Assembly: GCF_000014045.1 (NCBI RefSeq)
Contig: NC_008387.1
Coordinates: 5,270 to 69,269 of the forward strand
Reading direction: 5' to 3'
DNA: 64,000 bases
Source: Roseobacter denitrificans OCh 114
GTDB taxonomy: Bacteria; Pseudomonadota; Alphaproteobacteria; Rhodobacterales; Rhodobacteraceae
The position numbers and the translations under genes are program-made. Under the pieces are notes generated by a model that worked only from the letters and a program-made list of their open reading frames with translations, ran no database searches and was not told the DNA's origin. This document shows, one piece after another, positions 37,195 through 46,670 of the stretch (its first letter is position 1; every line of letters starts with the position of its first letter).

Positions 37195-37490
37195 TTTGTA
37201 CTCCTGCACACTGCCGGGCCAATCAACGCCGCGGGCAAAAACTCGCTAAATGTCCTGCACACCGTTGTGCAAAGAGACCACATTCTCTCCATTAATATAA
37301 AAATCTTGCGGCAATTGCAAAGTATCAAAGACGTTTAGCGTTAATAAACAGGGCCGGTATGGCATAAAACAGGGCGCGTACCGGGCAGGCTCATCGGCAA
37401 ATACACGCCAAAAGGGAAAAACGTTAACAAATCTCTTTTTCCTGCCGGGAAGTGTGAAGGTGATTCGTTTTTTGCCCCCAGCCCGGCCTG

Positions 37491-38912
37491 TTAATCGCGC
37501 GCGTAGACATCCTCGTAGCGGATGATGTCGTCTTCGCCCAGATAGCTGCCCGTCTGCACTTCGATCAGCACCATGGGCACCTTGCCGGGGTTTTCCATAC
37601 GGTGCGTGGCCCCCAGCGGGATGTAGACGGATTGGTTCTCGCTGACGAGTTTCACAGTCTCATCCACGGTGACGCGTGCCGTGCCCTCCACCACGATCCA
37701 ATGTTCAGACCGGTGGTGATGGCTTTGCAGCGACAGGGCAGCGCCGGGATGCACATGGATGCGCTTGACCTGAAAGCGCTGGCCGATCACGAGGCTTTCG
37801 AACCAGCCCCAGGGGCGGTGATCCTTGGGGAAGGATTCAGCCTGCAGCGCGGATTTCTCTTTCAGCGCGGCCACGGCCAGTTTCACGTCCTGCGCGCGGG
37901 ATTTATCCGCCACCAGCACCGCGTCGGGCATGGCCACGACGATGGTGTTTTCCAGCCCGATGCCCACGACCTCGAGCGCAGCGCTTTCCGAGCGCAGCAG
38001 CGTGTCGTGGCACGCGATGGCGGTGGCATTCTCTGAGGTCGCAACGCCATTCGCATCCGGTCCGGTTTCGGCCCAGACCGCGTCCCAGCCGCCCAGATCA
38101 GACCAGCCTGCGGAAAACGGCACGACGCTGAGGTTATCGGCCTTTTCCATGACCGCATAGTCGATGGAGATATCTTCGGCGCGGGCCCAGTGCTCAGGGT
38201 CCAGCCGCAGGAACCCCAGATCTGCCTTGGCCTGCGCATAGGCACTGGAAACAGGCTCCAACAAGGCGGTTGCATGGGTTTTGAAGGCCGCGATGATGTC
38301 ACTGGCGCGGAACAGGAAGATGCCGGCGTTCCACATGAAATGCGCATCTTTCAGCATCGCCTCGGCCCGGGTCTGGTCGGGTTTTTCGACAAAGCGTTTC
38401 AGCGGCGCGGGGGTCGTGCCCTGAGGGGGATCCACCAGTTCCAGATAGCCATAGCCCGTTTCGGCCTGCGTCGGCGTGATGCCAAAGGTCACCAGCTGCC
38501 CGGCCTGCGCGGCGGCGACCCCGGCGGTGACGGCCGCCCCAAACGCCTGCGCATCGGGGATCACGTGATCAGACGGGGCCACCAGCATCAGCCCGTCGGG
38601 ATCGCTTGCGGCGATATGACAGGCGGCGGCCAGAACGGCGGGGGCGGTGTTGCGCCCTGCAGGTTCGATCAGGATCGCGCCGGGGTCGATGCCGACCCCG
38701 TGCAATTGCTCAGTCACGATAAAGCGGAAATCAGAGGCCGTAACCACCACAGGGGGCGCATAGGCCGCCCCCGAAAGCCGGCGGGCAGAGGCCTGAAACA
38801 GGGTCTCATCCCCCAACAGGTTTGCGAATTGCTTGGGGTAGGATTTGCGCGACAGAGGCCAGAGCCGCGTACCGGAGCCGCCGCATAACAGGACAGGGGT
38901 GATCGTGTTCAT
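37491..38912 (-). CDS. manC: Bifunctional mannose-1-phosphate guanylyltransferase / mannose-6-phosphate isomerase (ManC/AlgA type)
   Basis: A 473-residue type II enzyme. The N-terminal pyrophosphorylase domain begins ITPVLLCGGSGTRLWPLSRK, the GTP-binding signature, followed by YPKQFANLLGDETLFQ, LVAPSDHVI and KPDQTRAEAML. The C-terminal cupin (from about residue 370) has RFQVKRIHVHPGAALSLQ, then SHHHRSEHWIVVEGTARVT, the isomerase metal-binding His cluster. It makes GDP-mannose from mannose-1-P supplied by the mutase at 12902-14272. The ATG is preceded by AAGGAGCGCCCCC. The gene is divergent from xrtD across a 245-base spacer. Confidence 0.95.
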   Translation of the reverse strand: MNTITPVLLCGGSGTRLWPLSRKSYPKQFANLLGDETLFQASARRLSGAAYAPPVVVTASDFRFIVTEQLHGVGIDPGAILIEPAGRNTAPAVLAAACHIAASDPDGLMLVAPSDHVIPDAQAFGAAVTAGVAAAQAGQLVTFGITPTQAETGYGYLELVDPPQGTTPAPLKRFVEKPDQTRAEAMLKDAHFMWNAGIFLFRASDIIAAFKTHATALLEPVSSAYAQAKADLGFLRLDPEHWARAEDISIDYAVMEKADNLSVVPFSAGWSDLGGWDAVWAETGPDANGVATSENATAIACHDTLLRSESAALEVVGIGLENTIVVAMPDAVLVADKSRAQDVKLAVAALKEKSALQAESFPKDHRPWGWFESLVIGQRFQVKRIHVHPGAALSLQSHHHRSEHWIVVEGTARVTVDETVKLVSENQSVYIPLGATHRMENPGKVPMVLIEVQTGSYLGEDDIIRYEDVYARD

Positions 38913-39157
38913 GGGGGCGCTCCTTGCTCAATACTATCAACTGCTTTTCAGGTTTCAAAGCCCGGTTCAAGACGTTAGCCGGGTGGCCGTCCGGGACCTC
39001 CAAAACAATTAACCCGGTTTTAGAGGGTCATTCGTTAAAGAGTTCCCATCAACATCATATTTTCGTCAGGCGGGGTATGATACTATGGAAATGAGCGCAA
39101 AAACCTGCCATTGCGGTGCCATTAAGTGCCAGTAGTTGGGTGTGTGGGAGTATTTTT

Positions 39158-40762
39158 ATGTCGGCTTCTGATTTTCAGACCTCGGTGCGGGGTGGTTTTG
39201 CGGCGTTCCTGAATTGGGGAGTGTTCTGGCTGATCGTGGCCGTGATCGGCGCCGGTATCTTTTTCGCCGACGGGATCGACGCCCTGCTGGAGGCCTGGCA
39301 ACTGCCCGAATACAGCCACGGGCCCCTGATCCCGGTGCTGTCGGCATTTCTGTTTCTCAAACAGTTGAAAGACTACCCGATCAACCCGGATGTCTATCGC
39401 AACCGCTGGCCCGGTGTGGCGCTGGTGACGCTGTCGCTGGTGATGGCCGCCCTGGGGATCATGGCCGGTATCGGGGATATCGTGGCCTATGCGCTGATCC
39501 TCTGGGTCGGCGGCGTGCTGCTGATCAGTTGGGGTTGGGACACGGGCAAGCATTTCTGGCCCGGGGTCGTGCATCTGGTCTATATGCTGCCGCTGCCCGG
39601 TGTGATCTATTATAAAACAACAACTTACCTGCAGTTTGTTTCCTCCGAACTGGGCGTATGGATGCTGCGTCTGTTTGACGTGCCGGTGTTTCTGGACGGC
39701 AATATCATCGATCTGGGCATCATGAAGTTGCATGTGGCCGAGGCCTGCTCGGGGCTGCGCTACATGTTCCCGATCATGAGTTTTTCCTACATCTTCGCCA
39801 CGCTCTATAAAGGGCCTGCATGGCACAAGGTCTTTTTGCTGCTGGCCGCCGTACCGATCGCGATTTTCATGAATTCGGTGCGCATCGCCGTGGCAGGTGT
39901 CATCGTGCAGTATTACGGGGTCGAATGGCTGGACGGCTTTACCCATTTCTTTGAGGGCTGGGTGATCTTTCTGGCCTGTATCTTTATTCTCTTCGGGCTG
40001 GCCTGGCTGATGCTGTTTCTGCATCCCGACCGCCCGACGTTGGTCGATGCGCTTGATCTGGATACCTCCGGTCTGGGCACACAGCTGGGGCGCCTTCAGT
40101 ACATTCAGCCTTCCAAAGCGCTGGTGTCCGTCTCTGCGCTGATGCTGGCCGGTGTGCTGGCCTTGCAGGCGGTGCCGGATCGCGGCAGCCTCGCACCCGA
40201 GCGCGACAGCTTTGCGCTTTTCCCCCGCACCTTGGGCGAATGGCGCCAACAAGGCCCGCGCCAGATGTTGTCACAGAGCGTTGCAAGCACCCTGGGGGCA
40301 GATGATTACCACCAGATCACGCTGCTCAAAGACGATGATCCGCATAGCGTCGGTCTCTTCATGGCGTGGTACGATGACCAGAGCAAAGGCGGTGTGCACA
40401 GCCCCGAGATATGCCTGCCCGGCGCAGGCTGGGAAATCGCCTGGCTTGAGCGGAGCGATATCACCGAAGTCATGGGCACCGATGTGCCCTTCAAGATCAA
40501 CCGCGCCATCATCCAGAAGGGTGAAACGCGCATGATGGTCTATTACTGGTTCCAGCAGAAAGAACGCCGCATCGCGTGGGATTTCGCCGCGAAATTCTGG
40601 CTGATGATGGATGGGATCACAACGGGCCGCACCGATGGCGCACTCATCCGCCTAACCACCCTGATGGACCCACGCGAAGACGACGCAGTGGCCGAAGCAC
40701 GCCTGCGCGAGGTGCTGCAGGAGATACAAGATCCACTCAAACGGTTCATCCCCGAGGGCTGA
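39158..40762 (+). CDS. xrtD: Exosortase XrtD fused to an EpsI domain (VPLPA-CTERM-specific)
   Basis: A 534-residue protein. The N-terminal two thirds hold about eight transmembrane helices with the exosortase catalytic triad: Cys197 in VAEACSGLRYMFP, Arg242 in FMNSVRIAVAGV and His263 in DGFTHFFEGWVIF. From about residue 325 the protein continues as a periplasmic EpsI domain (SFALFPRTLGEWRQQGP, HSPEICLPGAGWEI, MMVYYWFQQKER). This fused layout is that of the exosortase assigned to VPLPA-CTERM proteins, three of which lie within 7 kb upstream. ATG 39158 (GGGAG upstream) is preferred over 39116. It should cleave before the C-terminal helix of its substrates and pass them to an unknown acceptor. 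Confidence 0.93.
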   Translation: MSASDFQTSVRGGFAAFLNWGVFWLIVAVIGAGIFFADGIDALLEAWQLPEYSHGPLIPVLSAFLFLKQLKDYPINPDVYRNRWPGVALVTLSLVMAALGIMAGIGDIVAYALILWVGGVLLISWGWDTGKHFWPGVVHLVYMLPLPGVIYYKTTTYLQFVSSELGVWMLRLFDVPVFLDGNIIDLGIMKLHVAEACSGLRYMFPIMSFSYIFATLYKGPAWHKVFLLLAAVPIAIFMNSVRIAVAGVIVQYYGVEWLDGFTHFFEGWVIFLACIFILFGLAWLMLFLHPDRPTLVDALDLDTSGLGTQLGRLQYIQPSKALVSVSALMLAGVLALQAVPDRGSLAPERDSFALFPRTLGEWRQQGPRQMLSQSVASTLGADDYHQITLLKDDDPHSVGLFMAWYDDQSKGGVHSPEICLPGAGWEIAWLERSDITEVMGTDVPFKINRAIIQKGETRMMVYYWFQQKERRIAWDFAAKFWLMMDGITTGRTDGALIRLTTLMDPREDDAVAEARLREVLQEIQDPLKRFIPEG

Positions 40763-41460
40763 TTGTGACGCCAGGGCAGGCAGTATTCAAGCCGCTGCGG
40801 GATTTTAGCAAGCGGGAAGCAATTTACGCCGACTAGATATCGCTCAGTCAGAAAAGATTAGACATGGTACGGCTCGTTTTTCCGGCCGTGAATCACGTCA
40901 AGAACCCGGAAATCAATGTATTCTGACCCTCAAACCTTTCGACTAAAACGCCATGCGAAAAACCTCGATCACGTAACGCTGTCTGAAATTCAGGATTTCA
41001 ACGCGTTACGTGACACATGATGTTTTGGGTATTTCGTCAGACGCTCTAAAGGCTATCATCACTTTGGCACTGCCTCTCCCTTTGGCCACATGCAAACAAG
41101 GGTGAAATTTGTCTCAAGTCAAACTCATAAAGCTGCGGAAGCGGGTTGGGGGTGCGCAATGTACACCCCCATCCCACTCACTATCTGAAAATGAAGCATG
41201 CGAAAATAAATCCTTCCTGCGAAGGTGTTACCGTGACAATGAACTCAATCATGATAATGACGCTCGAAGAATCCTGTGTGAAACCATGACCACTTTCGAG
41301 ACTGCTTCTTGAACATTCGCCCGCATGATCAACGGTAAAAATTCAATGTCTTTTGTCTGGAAAGCAGAAAGGAGAGCTCATATTAGCAAAGGCCTTCTTA
41401 AGAGGGTCTGTAGTATTCTCATGCCTGTGGCAATCACGACATGGATGGCAAGCGACGTAA
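40763..41460. other. 698-base gap with two inverted repeats and no supported gene
   Basis: I find no recognisable protein on either strand. Two structures stand out. TCACGTAACGC (40969-40979) and its exact inverse GCGTTACGTGA (41003-41013) lie 23 bases apart. TGGGGGTG (41147-41154) pairs with CACCCCCA (41164-41171) around a 9-base loop with three further G-C pairs outside. Neither is followed by a T run, so they are not plain terminators. The segment is less GC-rich than its neighbours and may be a scar between acquired pieces. Confidence 0.4.
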
Positions 41461-42453
41461 ATGCAGCATAGGTTGGATTGGATCGATATCGCGAAAGGTA
41501 TTGGTATTATACTCGTGGTCCTGGGGCACGCAGGCAGGGGCCTATCCAGCGCAGGCCTGCCGGACGCGGATGAGTTTCTCAAACTTCTGGATGAGGCCAT
41601 CTATGCATTTCATATGCCAATGTTTTTCCTTCTCTCCGGTGTCACTTTCGGAATGCGTCCACCGGCCACGGTTCATCCATCCCTGACCCTGCGAACATGG
41701 CGGCTCTTTTATGCTCTCGTGATCTGGACTTACGCTTTTCTGGCGCTTCGAGCGTTGGCCGGGGACGATGCAAATACTCCTGGCGCATGGGGTGACCTTG
41801 CCCAAGCACCTCTGCCACCCTTTGCGCATTTCTGGTTTCTATGGGCGTTATTGGTGAACACGGTTGTATTTGCGGTCTTACGGCTAGCCCTGCGTCCTGT
41901 CCTGCACGACCTCTCTTTCTGGCTCTCAGCCTTAGCTTTGGCCATCGCCCTGAATTTTATAATCACCCTACCACAACAACTTACCCCCTGGTTCGCACCG
42001 GCACTGGATTATAGCCTGATCTTTGCGGTAGGCGGGCTGATCGGGGCTTCCTCTCTCATACGTGCAACGCCAAACTTGGCTGTTGCTATGTTGGGCAGCA
42101 CATTCTTCGTAGCAGGTCTTTGGCTATGTGTTTCCTTCGACCTGCCGATCAGCCGTATCATCAGTGGGTTGGGTCTCACACTCTGCTTGATTTTGCCACT
42201 GATGACTTTATCCACTTATTACGGGAAGTCAGGCTGGGCGCAGGCGATTGCATTTCTTGGAATGATATCTTTGGCAATATACGTCATGCATACGATGTTT
42301 AGTGCAGGCCTGCGCATATTACTCCTGAATGCCGGGATTCATGATCTGAGTGTGCACCTCATTCTTGGGCTCGCTATTGGTATCCTCGGGCCTCTCCTGG
42401 CTTATCTGGCCGCACGCAGGCTAAAGCTATTGCACATAGCCGGACTGGCGTAA
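41461..42453 (+). CDS. Acyltransferase family 3 membrane protein (sugar O-acyltransferase)
   Basis: A 330-residue polytopic protein. RLDWIDIAKGIGIILVVLGH at the N-terminus carries the family-defining His, and FHMPMFFLLSGVTFG is the second conserved block of Acyl_transf_3 proteins. About ten hydrophobic segments follow. Such proteins O-acetylate or succinylate polysaccharides using an acyl donor from the cytoplasm. The codon choice and base composition look less GC-rich than the surrounding genes, and the 5' flank is a gene-free 700-base stretch, so recent acquisition is possible. The exact acyl group and target are unknown. Confidence 0.85.
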   Translation: MQHRLDWIDIAKGIGIILVVLGHAGRGLSSAGLPDADEFLKLLDEAIYAFHMPMFFLLSGVTFGMRPPATVHPSLTLRTWRLFYALVIWTYAFLALRALAGDDANTPGAWGDLAQAPLPPFAHFWFLWALLVNTVVFAVLRLALRPVLHDLSFWLSALALAIALNFIITLPQQLTPWFAPALDYSLIFAVGGLIGASSLIRATPNLAVAMLGSTFFVAGLWLCVSFDLPISRIISGLGLTLCLILPLMTLSTYYGKSGWAQAIAFLGMISLAIYVMHTMFSAGLRILLLNAGIHDLSVHLILGLAIGILGPLLAYLAARRLKLLHIAGLA

Positions 42454-42604
42454 GCTCTTTCACTTTGCTGTTTTCGTATCCTCCATATGAAATGAAGGTG
42501 TCTTTTCAGCAGTCGCACAACGGGATTGGCAGTGCGGAACTCCCCCATCACAAGACGAAACAATAATGCAAAATTGATCAGGGCGGCCAAGGTGGTCAGG
42601 CGTA

Positions 42605-43360
42605 TTACTGCTTTGCCCTAAGCGCCCGCAGCGTCAATCCCGGCATCGCGAGGATGCAAGCGCCGTAGCGCGCGGCGAGGCGGCGGGGGTTGGACAGCAT
42701 GCGCCAGATCCATTCCCCTGCAATTGCGCGCAGCCATTTCGGTGCCCGTTTTTGCGCGCCTGAGATAAAATCAAGCCCGGCGCCGATGGAGAGAAACCCG
42801 GCCTGCGGCAGCGTTTCCTGCGCGCGCGCAGCAAAGCGTTCCTGTTTCGGCGCGCCAAGCGCCAGAAACACCAGCCCTGCGCCACTTTCACCAATCGCCC
42901 TGATCGCCTCATCCGCGCCCGGCCCGTCAGGGTCAAACCCCATGGGCGGGGCCAGCCGCAACACGACGCGCAGACCCGGATGTTTTGCCTCCAGCGCCTC
43001 GGCAGCCTCGCTCAGGGACGCATCAGTTGCCCCGAAAAGTGCCACTTTAGTGCCTGTTTCCGCAGCCAGAGCCGCCACAGGCTCGATCAGTTCAGACCCC
43101 GGGATCAGCGCCACATCACGCTGCCCGGCAAGCCGACAGAGCCACACGATCGGATTCCCATCAGCGGTCACATGGGTGTGGCGCGCATAGGCCGCCTGAA
43201 ACAGCGGATCGCGCCCCAGCTTGACCACGTGATCAAGGTTCAGCGTCGCCACGGAAAACCCCGCCTGCGTTTCAAACCGCGCGCGCAAATCCTCCAGCAG
43301 GCCCGCCCGCTCCGGCACTGTCACCACGACAGGCGCTTTATCCGTGCTCCAGTTCATCAT
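42605..43360 (-). CDS. WecG/TagA/CpsF-family glycosyltransferase (GT26)
   Basis: About 251 residues. The family motifs are THVTADGNPIVWLCRLAG (the active-site Asp region), VFLALGAPKQERFAARAQE, and SIGAGLDFISGAQKRAPKWL near the C-terminus, followed by GEWIWRMLSNPRRLAARY. These enzymes add ManNAcA, ManNAc or another sugar to undecaprenyl-linked intermediates at the inner membrane. The frame is open to a TTG at 43399, but paired ATGs at 43360 and 43357 give the more usual start. It lies about 48 bases downstream of galE, same strand, so the two probably form an operon. Confidence 0.9.
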   Translation of the reverse strand: MMNWSTDKAPVVVTVPERAGLLEDLRARFETQAGFSVATLNLDHVVKLGRDPLFQAAYARHTHVTADGNPIVWLCRLAGQRDVALIPGSELIEPVAALAAETGTKVALFGATDASLSEAAEALEAKHPGLRVVLRLAPPMGFDPDGPGADEAIRAIGESGAGLVFLALGAPKQERFAARAQETLPQAGFLSIGAGLDFISGAQKRAPKWLRAIAGEWIWRMLSNPRRLAARYGACILAMPGLTLRALRAKQ

Positions 43361-43408
43361 CACATCACCGATAGGGCGTTTTTCTTTCCAAACCGTCAAG
43401 GTCAGCCG

Positions 43409-44393
43409 TCAGCCGCGATACCCGTTTGGATGCGCCCTGTGCCAGGCCCAGGCGGTGGCGATATTGGCTTCTATATCGCTGTATTCCGGCACCCAGCCCA
43501 GTTTGGTGCGCAGCTTGGTGGCATCCGCTACCAGCTTGGGCGGATCGCCGGGGCGGCGGGCGGCCATCTCGCGCGGGATGCTCTGGCCCGTGACACGTTT
43601 CACAGGCCTCGATGATCTGCATGACCGATTGCCCGTTGCCGGTGCCGATGTTGAAGATCTCATCGGTGCCCACTTCGGTGGCCTCAATCGCCAGCAGATG
43701 CGCCGAGGCCAGATCGCGGGTGTGCACATAATCGCGGATACAAGTACCGTCAGGGGTCGGATAGTCATCGCCAAAAACCATGATCTTGTCGCGCTGCCCC
43801 AAAGGCACCTGCAAGACCAGCGGAATAAGGTGGCTTTCAGGGGTATGATCCTCGCCATGCCGCCCGTCCGCATCCGCCCCGCTCGCGTTGAAATAGCGCA
43901 GCAGGGTGAAGCCCATGCCGTAAGCATGGGCGAAATCGCGGATCATCCATTCCACCGCCAGCTTGGTGCGGGCGTAAGGTGAAAACGGGTCAAGCGGCGT
44001 GGCCTCGGACATGGTATCCGCCTCGGCCATGCCGTAGGTCGCACAGGTCGAGGAAAACAGCAGCCGGTTCACCCCCGCCGCGCGCATCGCGTTCAGCAGG
44101 CTCAGCGTGCCACTGACGTTGTTGCGGTAGTAGTATTCGGGGTTTTCGACACTTTCGCCCACATAGGTCGCGGCGGCGAAATGCATCACCGCATCGGCAC
44201 CAAAATCCTTCAGCGTCTGGGTCAGCAGGGCGGTATCAGCGATGTCGCCCCGCACCAACGGGTGGCCATCCACAGCGCGGCGATGGCCCATGACCAGACT
44301 GTCATAAACCATGACATCATGGCCCTGCTCCGCCACATAGCGCAGACAAGCACTGCCCACATAGCCCGCCCCGCCAGTAATCAGAATTCTCAT
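43409..44393 (-). pseudogene. galE: UDP-glucose 4-epimerase GalE, disrupted by a +1 frameshift
   Basis: The 5' part is a normal GalE: ILITGGAGYVGSACLRYV, HFAAATYVGES, FSSTCATYG, YARTKLAVEWM (Tyr-x3-Lys) and LRYFNASGADADGRHGE. It is intact until IIEACET near 43596. The frame is then lost, but the next frame continues exactly as expected for GalE (VTGQSIPREMAARRPGDPP, LRTKLGWVPEYSDIEANIA) to a stop at 43409. One extra base at about 43595 accounts for it. A non-shifted reading runs to 43365 with a nonsense tail. ATG 44393 is preceded by GAGGAAC. If the shift is real, UDP-galactose must come from another epimerase. Confidence 0.88.
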
Positions 44394-44673
44394 ATACGTT
44401 CCTCGTTCGCCGTGCCGGTCTCAATCGCGGACTGCATGTCACAGGACGCACAGAGAATGAAGCCCGCGTGCAGCCTACCTCGTCGTTCCACCGGACCTAT
44501 GGGCAATATTACGCCATCCTGTCATGGAAGCTGCCCGCATGATACGCATGTGCCGCACAAGACAGTGGCGGACCAACGGTGGAATTTTCACGGCCAATAG
44601 CTGTATTGGCTTTATATTTTCTTTCCCAATTGTATGTATGAACGTCTGTGCACATCCAGCGCGATTGAGGACT

Positions 44674-45598
44674 ATGAAACCAGAACCACAAATCCTTGTT
44701 CATGTTGGCTTGCACAAATGCGGCAGCACATGGCTGCAAAAGGAAATCTTTTGCCGGCCCGATTATGGTTTCACAGCGCCCTGGGGGGCGATGTCGCATA
44801 GGGCGGTGACTGAGTTCGTGGCACTTGACCCGCTGTGTTTCGATCCCGCCATCACCCGCGCGAAATTCGACGATGCCTTGCGCGATGGCCCCGCAGATGC
44901 ACCCGTCGCAGTGATCAGTCACGAAGCCCTCTCCTCCCGCCCGCATCACGGGATGTATTATGCGCCCGGCGTCGCAGACCGGCTCCACCAGACCTTCCCA
45001 CAGGCGAAGGTTCTGCTGATTTTCCGTGAACAGGCATCAATCATCTATTCGCTCTATGGCGAACATATCCGCAATGGCGGGCGGCACAGTTTCGCGCAAT
45101 TCATCGGCACGGGGAATGAGCCGCCGGGCTGGACCGCATTATGCCGCCTGTCGTTTTTCGAATACGACCGTTTGTTGCAGATGTACCAGGATGTTTTTGG
45201 CGCAGAGCATGTTCTGCGCCCTGCCGCTTGAATTGCTCAAGGCTGATCCGGATGCATTTACGGGACGGATTTTCAGGTTTCTCAACCTGCCGGTGCAGCA
45301 CCCTGATACCGCGCAGAAATCCAATACCGGATGGGGCGCCCTGACGGTGGAGGGGTACCGCCTGACCAATGGGGTGATCCGCAGCAACCCTCTGGGCCGT
45401 CCGGACCCTTGGGCGTTTCGGGCCCGGGCTGCATTGACCCGGCGTGTGGACAGGATCGTACCGCGCCGGCTACATCGCGCATCAGAGCAACACAAGCGCG
45501 AGACGCTGAAAGCCCGGATCGGCGATACCTTTGCGCAAAGCAACGCCCGATTAGCACAGATGGTGGATATCAACCTCAAGGCGCTTGGCTACGGTTAG
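44674..45598 (+). pseudogene. Second sulfotransferase-like protein, disrupted by a +1 frameshift
   Basis: The N-terminal part has ILVHVGLHKCGSTWLQKEIF, a PAPS 5'-binding loop (K-C-G-S-T), and VLLIFREQASIIYSLYGEHI, the 3'-phosphate-binding block. The frame breaks after DVFGAEHVL at about 45216. The following frame gives LPLELLKADPDAFTGRIFRF and runs to 45598. Dropping one base at about 45217 rebuilds one protein of about 307 residues. ATG 44674 has GAGG only 3 bases before it; ATGs further upstream are in frame. With the intact sulfotransferase at 5337 and the PAPS synthase, it suggests two sulfation steps. Confidence 0.82.
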
Positions 45599-45668
45599 GT
45601 AGATACGGCAAGGGGCAAAAGCCCATGACCGCTTCGCACCATTGTGAGAAAACGCAAAGGAACGGCAT

Positions 45669-46670
45669 ATCAAAACCGCATTGATCACAGGCTCTGCCGG
45701 GTTTGTCGGCTATTTCACCGCCCATGCGCTGTTGCGGCAGGGCTGGCGGGTGATCGGGTTGGATGCGCTGAGCGATTATTATGACGTCACGCTCAAGGCC
45801 CGCCGACATGCGATGCTGGAAGAGATGCCCGGCTTCACCCCCGTCATCGGTCGCCTTGAGACACCGGGGCTGTTGCAACAACTCTTTGCGGCGCATGAAC
45901 CCCGGCTTGTCATCCATCTCGCAGCCCAAGCCGGCGTGCGCTATTCGATCGACAATCCCGCATCCTATGTGCAGGCAAACCTTGTGGGCACCGCGGAATT
46001 GCTGGAGGCGGTGCGCGCGCATCCCCCCGCCCATACGCTGCTGGCCTCGACCTCCTCGGTCTACGGCGCCAATACCGAAATGCCCTATACAGAGACACAT
46101 AAGGCCGACACACAGATGTCGTTCTATGCCGCCACCAAGAAGGCAACCGAGGCGATGGCACACTCCTATGCGCATCTTTACGCACTGCCGATCACCATGT
46201 TCCGGTTCTTTACCGTCTACGGTCCCTGGGGGCGTCCCGACATGGCGCATTTCAAATTCACCAAGGCAATCCTGAACGGTGATCCCATCGAGGTTTACAA
46301 CCACGGCAACCAGCAGCGGGACTTTACCTATATCGACGATCTGGTGGCGGGGATCATAGCACTTGCCGATGCCATCCCGGACCCGAAGGCTCCGGTGCCG
46401 GGCGACAGCCTCTCTCCGGTCGCCCCCTTTCGCGTGGTCAATATCGGCAACGGCACGCCCGTCAAGCTGATGGACTACATCGCCGCGATTGAAGCCGCCT
46501 GCGGGCGCACCGCCGAAAAGATATTCCTGGACGCCCAACCCGGCGACGTACCCGCCACCTGGGCGGACACCTCCCTGCTGGAGGCCCTCACCGGCCCCCG
46601 CCCCACCACAGATGTCCACACAGGGCTGCAACATTTCGTCGACTGGTACCGCAGCTATTATCGCGTGTGA
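45669..46670 (+). CDS. NAD-dependent nucleotide-sugar epimerase (UDP-glucuronate 4-epimerase-like)
   Basis: An extended SDR of about 330 residues with NAD motif LITGSAGFVGYFTAHALL, DALSDYYDVTLKARR (the D-x-x-N/D-x-Y-Y element of UDP-glucuronate epimerases), HLAAQAGVRYSIDNP, STSSVYGANTEMPYTE and YAATKKATEAMAHSY (Tyr-x3-Lys). RFFTVYGPWGRPDMA and NHGNQQRDFTYIDDL follow. It probably converts UDP-glucuronate (from the dehydrogenase at the right edge) to UDP-galacturonate. The start is odd: AAGGAA is correctly placed before ATC-AAA-ACC at 45669, where relatives have ATG. The first standard codon is TTG 45681, inside the NAD strand. I annotate from the ATC as the likeliest real or ancestral start. 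Confidence 0.85.
   Translation: MKTALITGSAGFVGYFTAHALLRQGWRVIGLDALSDYYDVTLKARRHAMLEEMPGFTPVIGRLETPGLLQQLFAAHEPRLVIHLAAQAGVRYSIDNPASYVQANLVGTAELLEAVRAHPPAHTLLASTSSVYGANTEMPYTETHKADTQMSFYAATKKATEAMAHSYAHLYALPITMFRFFTVYGPWGRPDMAHFKFTKAILNGDPIEVYNHGNQQRDFTYIDDLVAGIIALADAIPDPKAPVPGDSLSPVAPFRVVNIGNGTPVKLMDYIAAIEAACGRTAEKIFLDAQPGDVPATWADTSLLEALTGPRPTTDVHTGLQHFVDWYRSYYRV

Noticed and set aside
41109..41312. 67-codon plus-strand frame in the 700-base gap
   Set aside because: It covers the G-rich hairpin and has no recognisable product.
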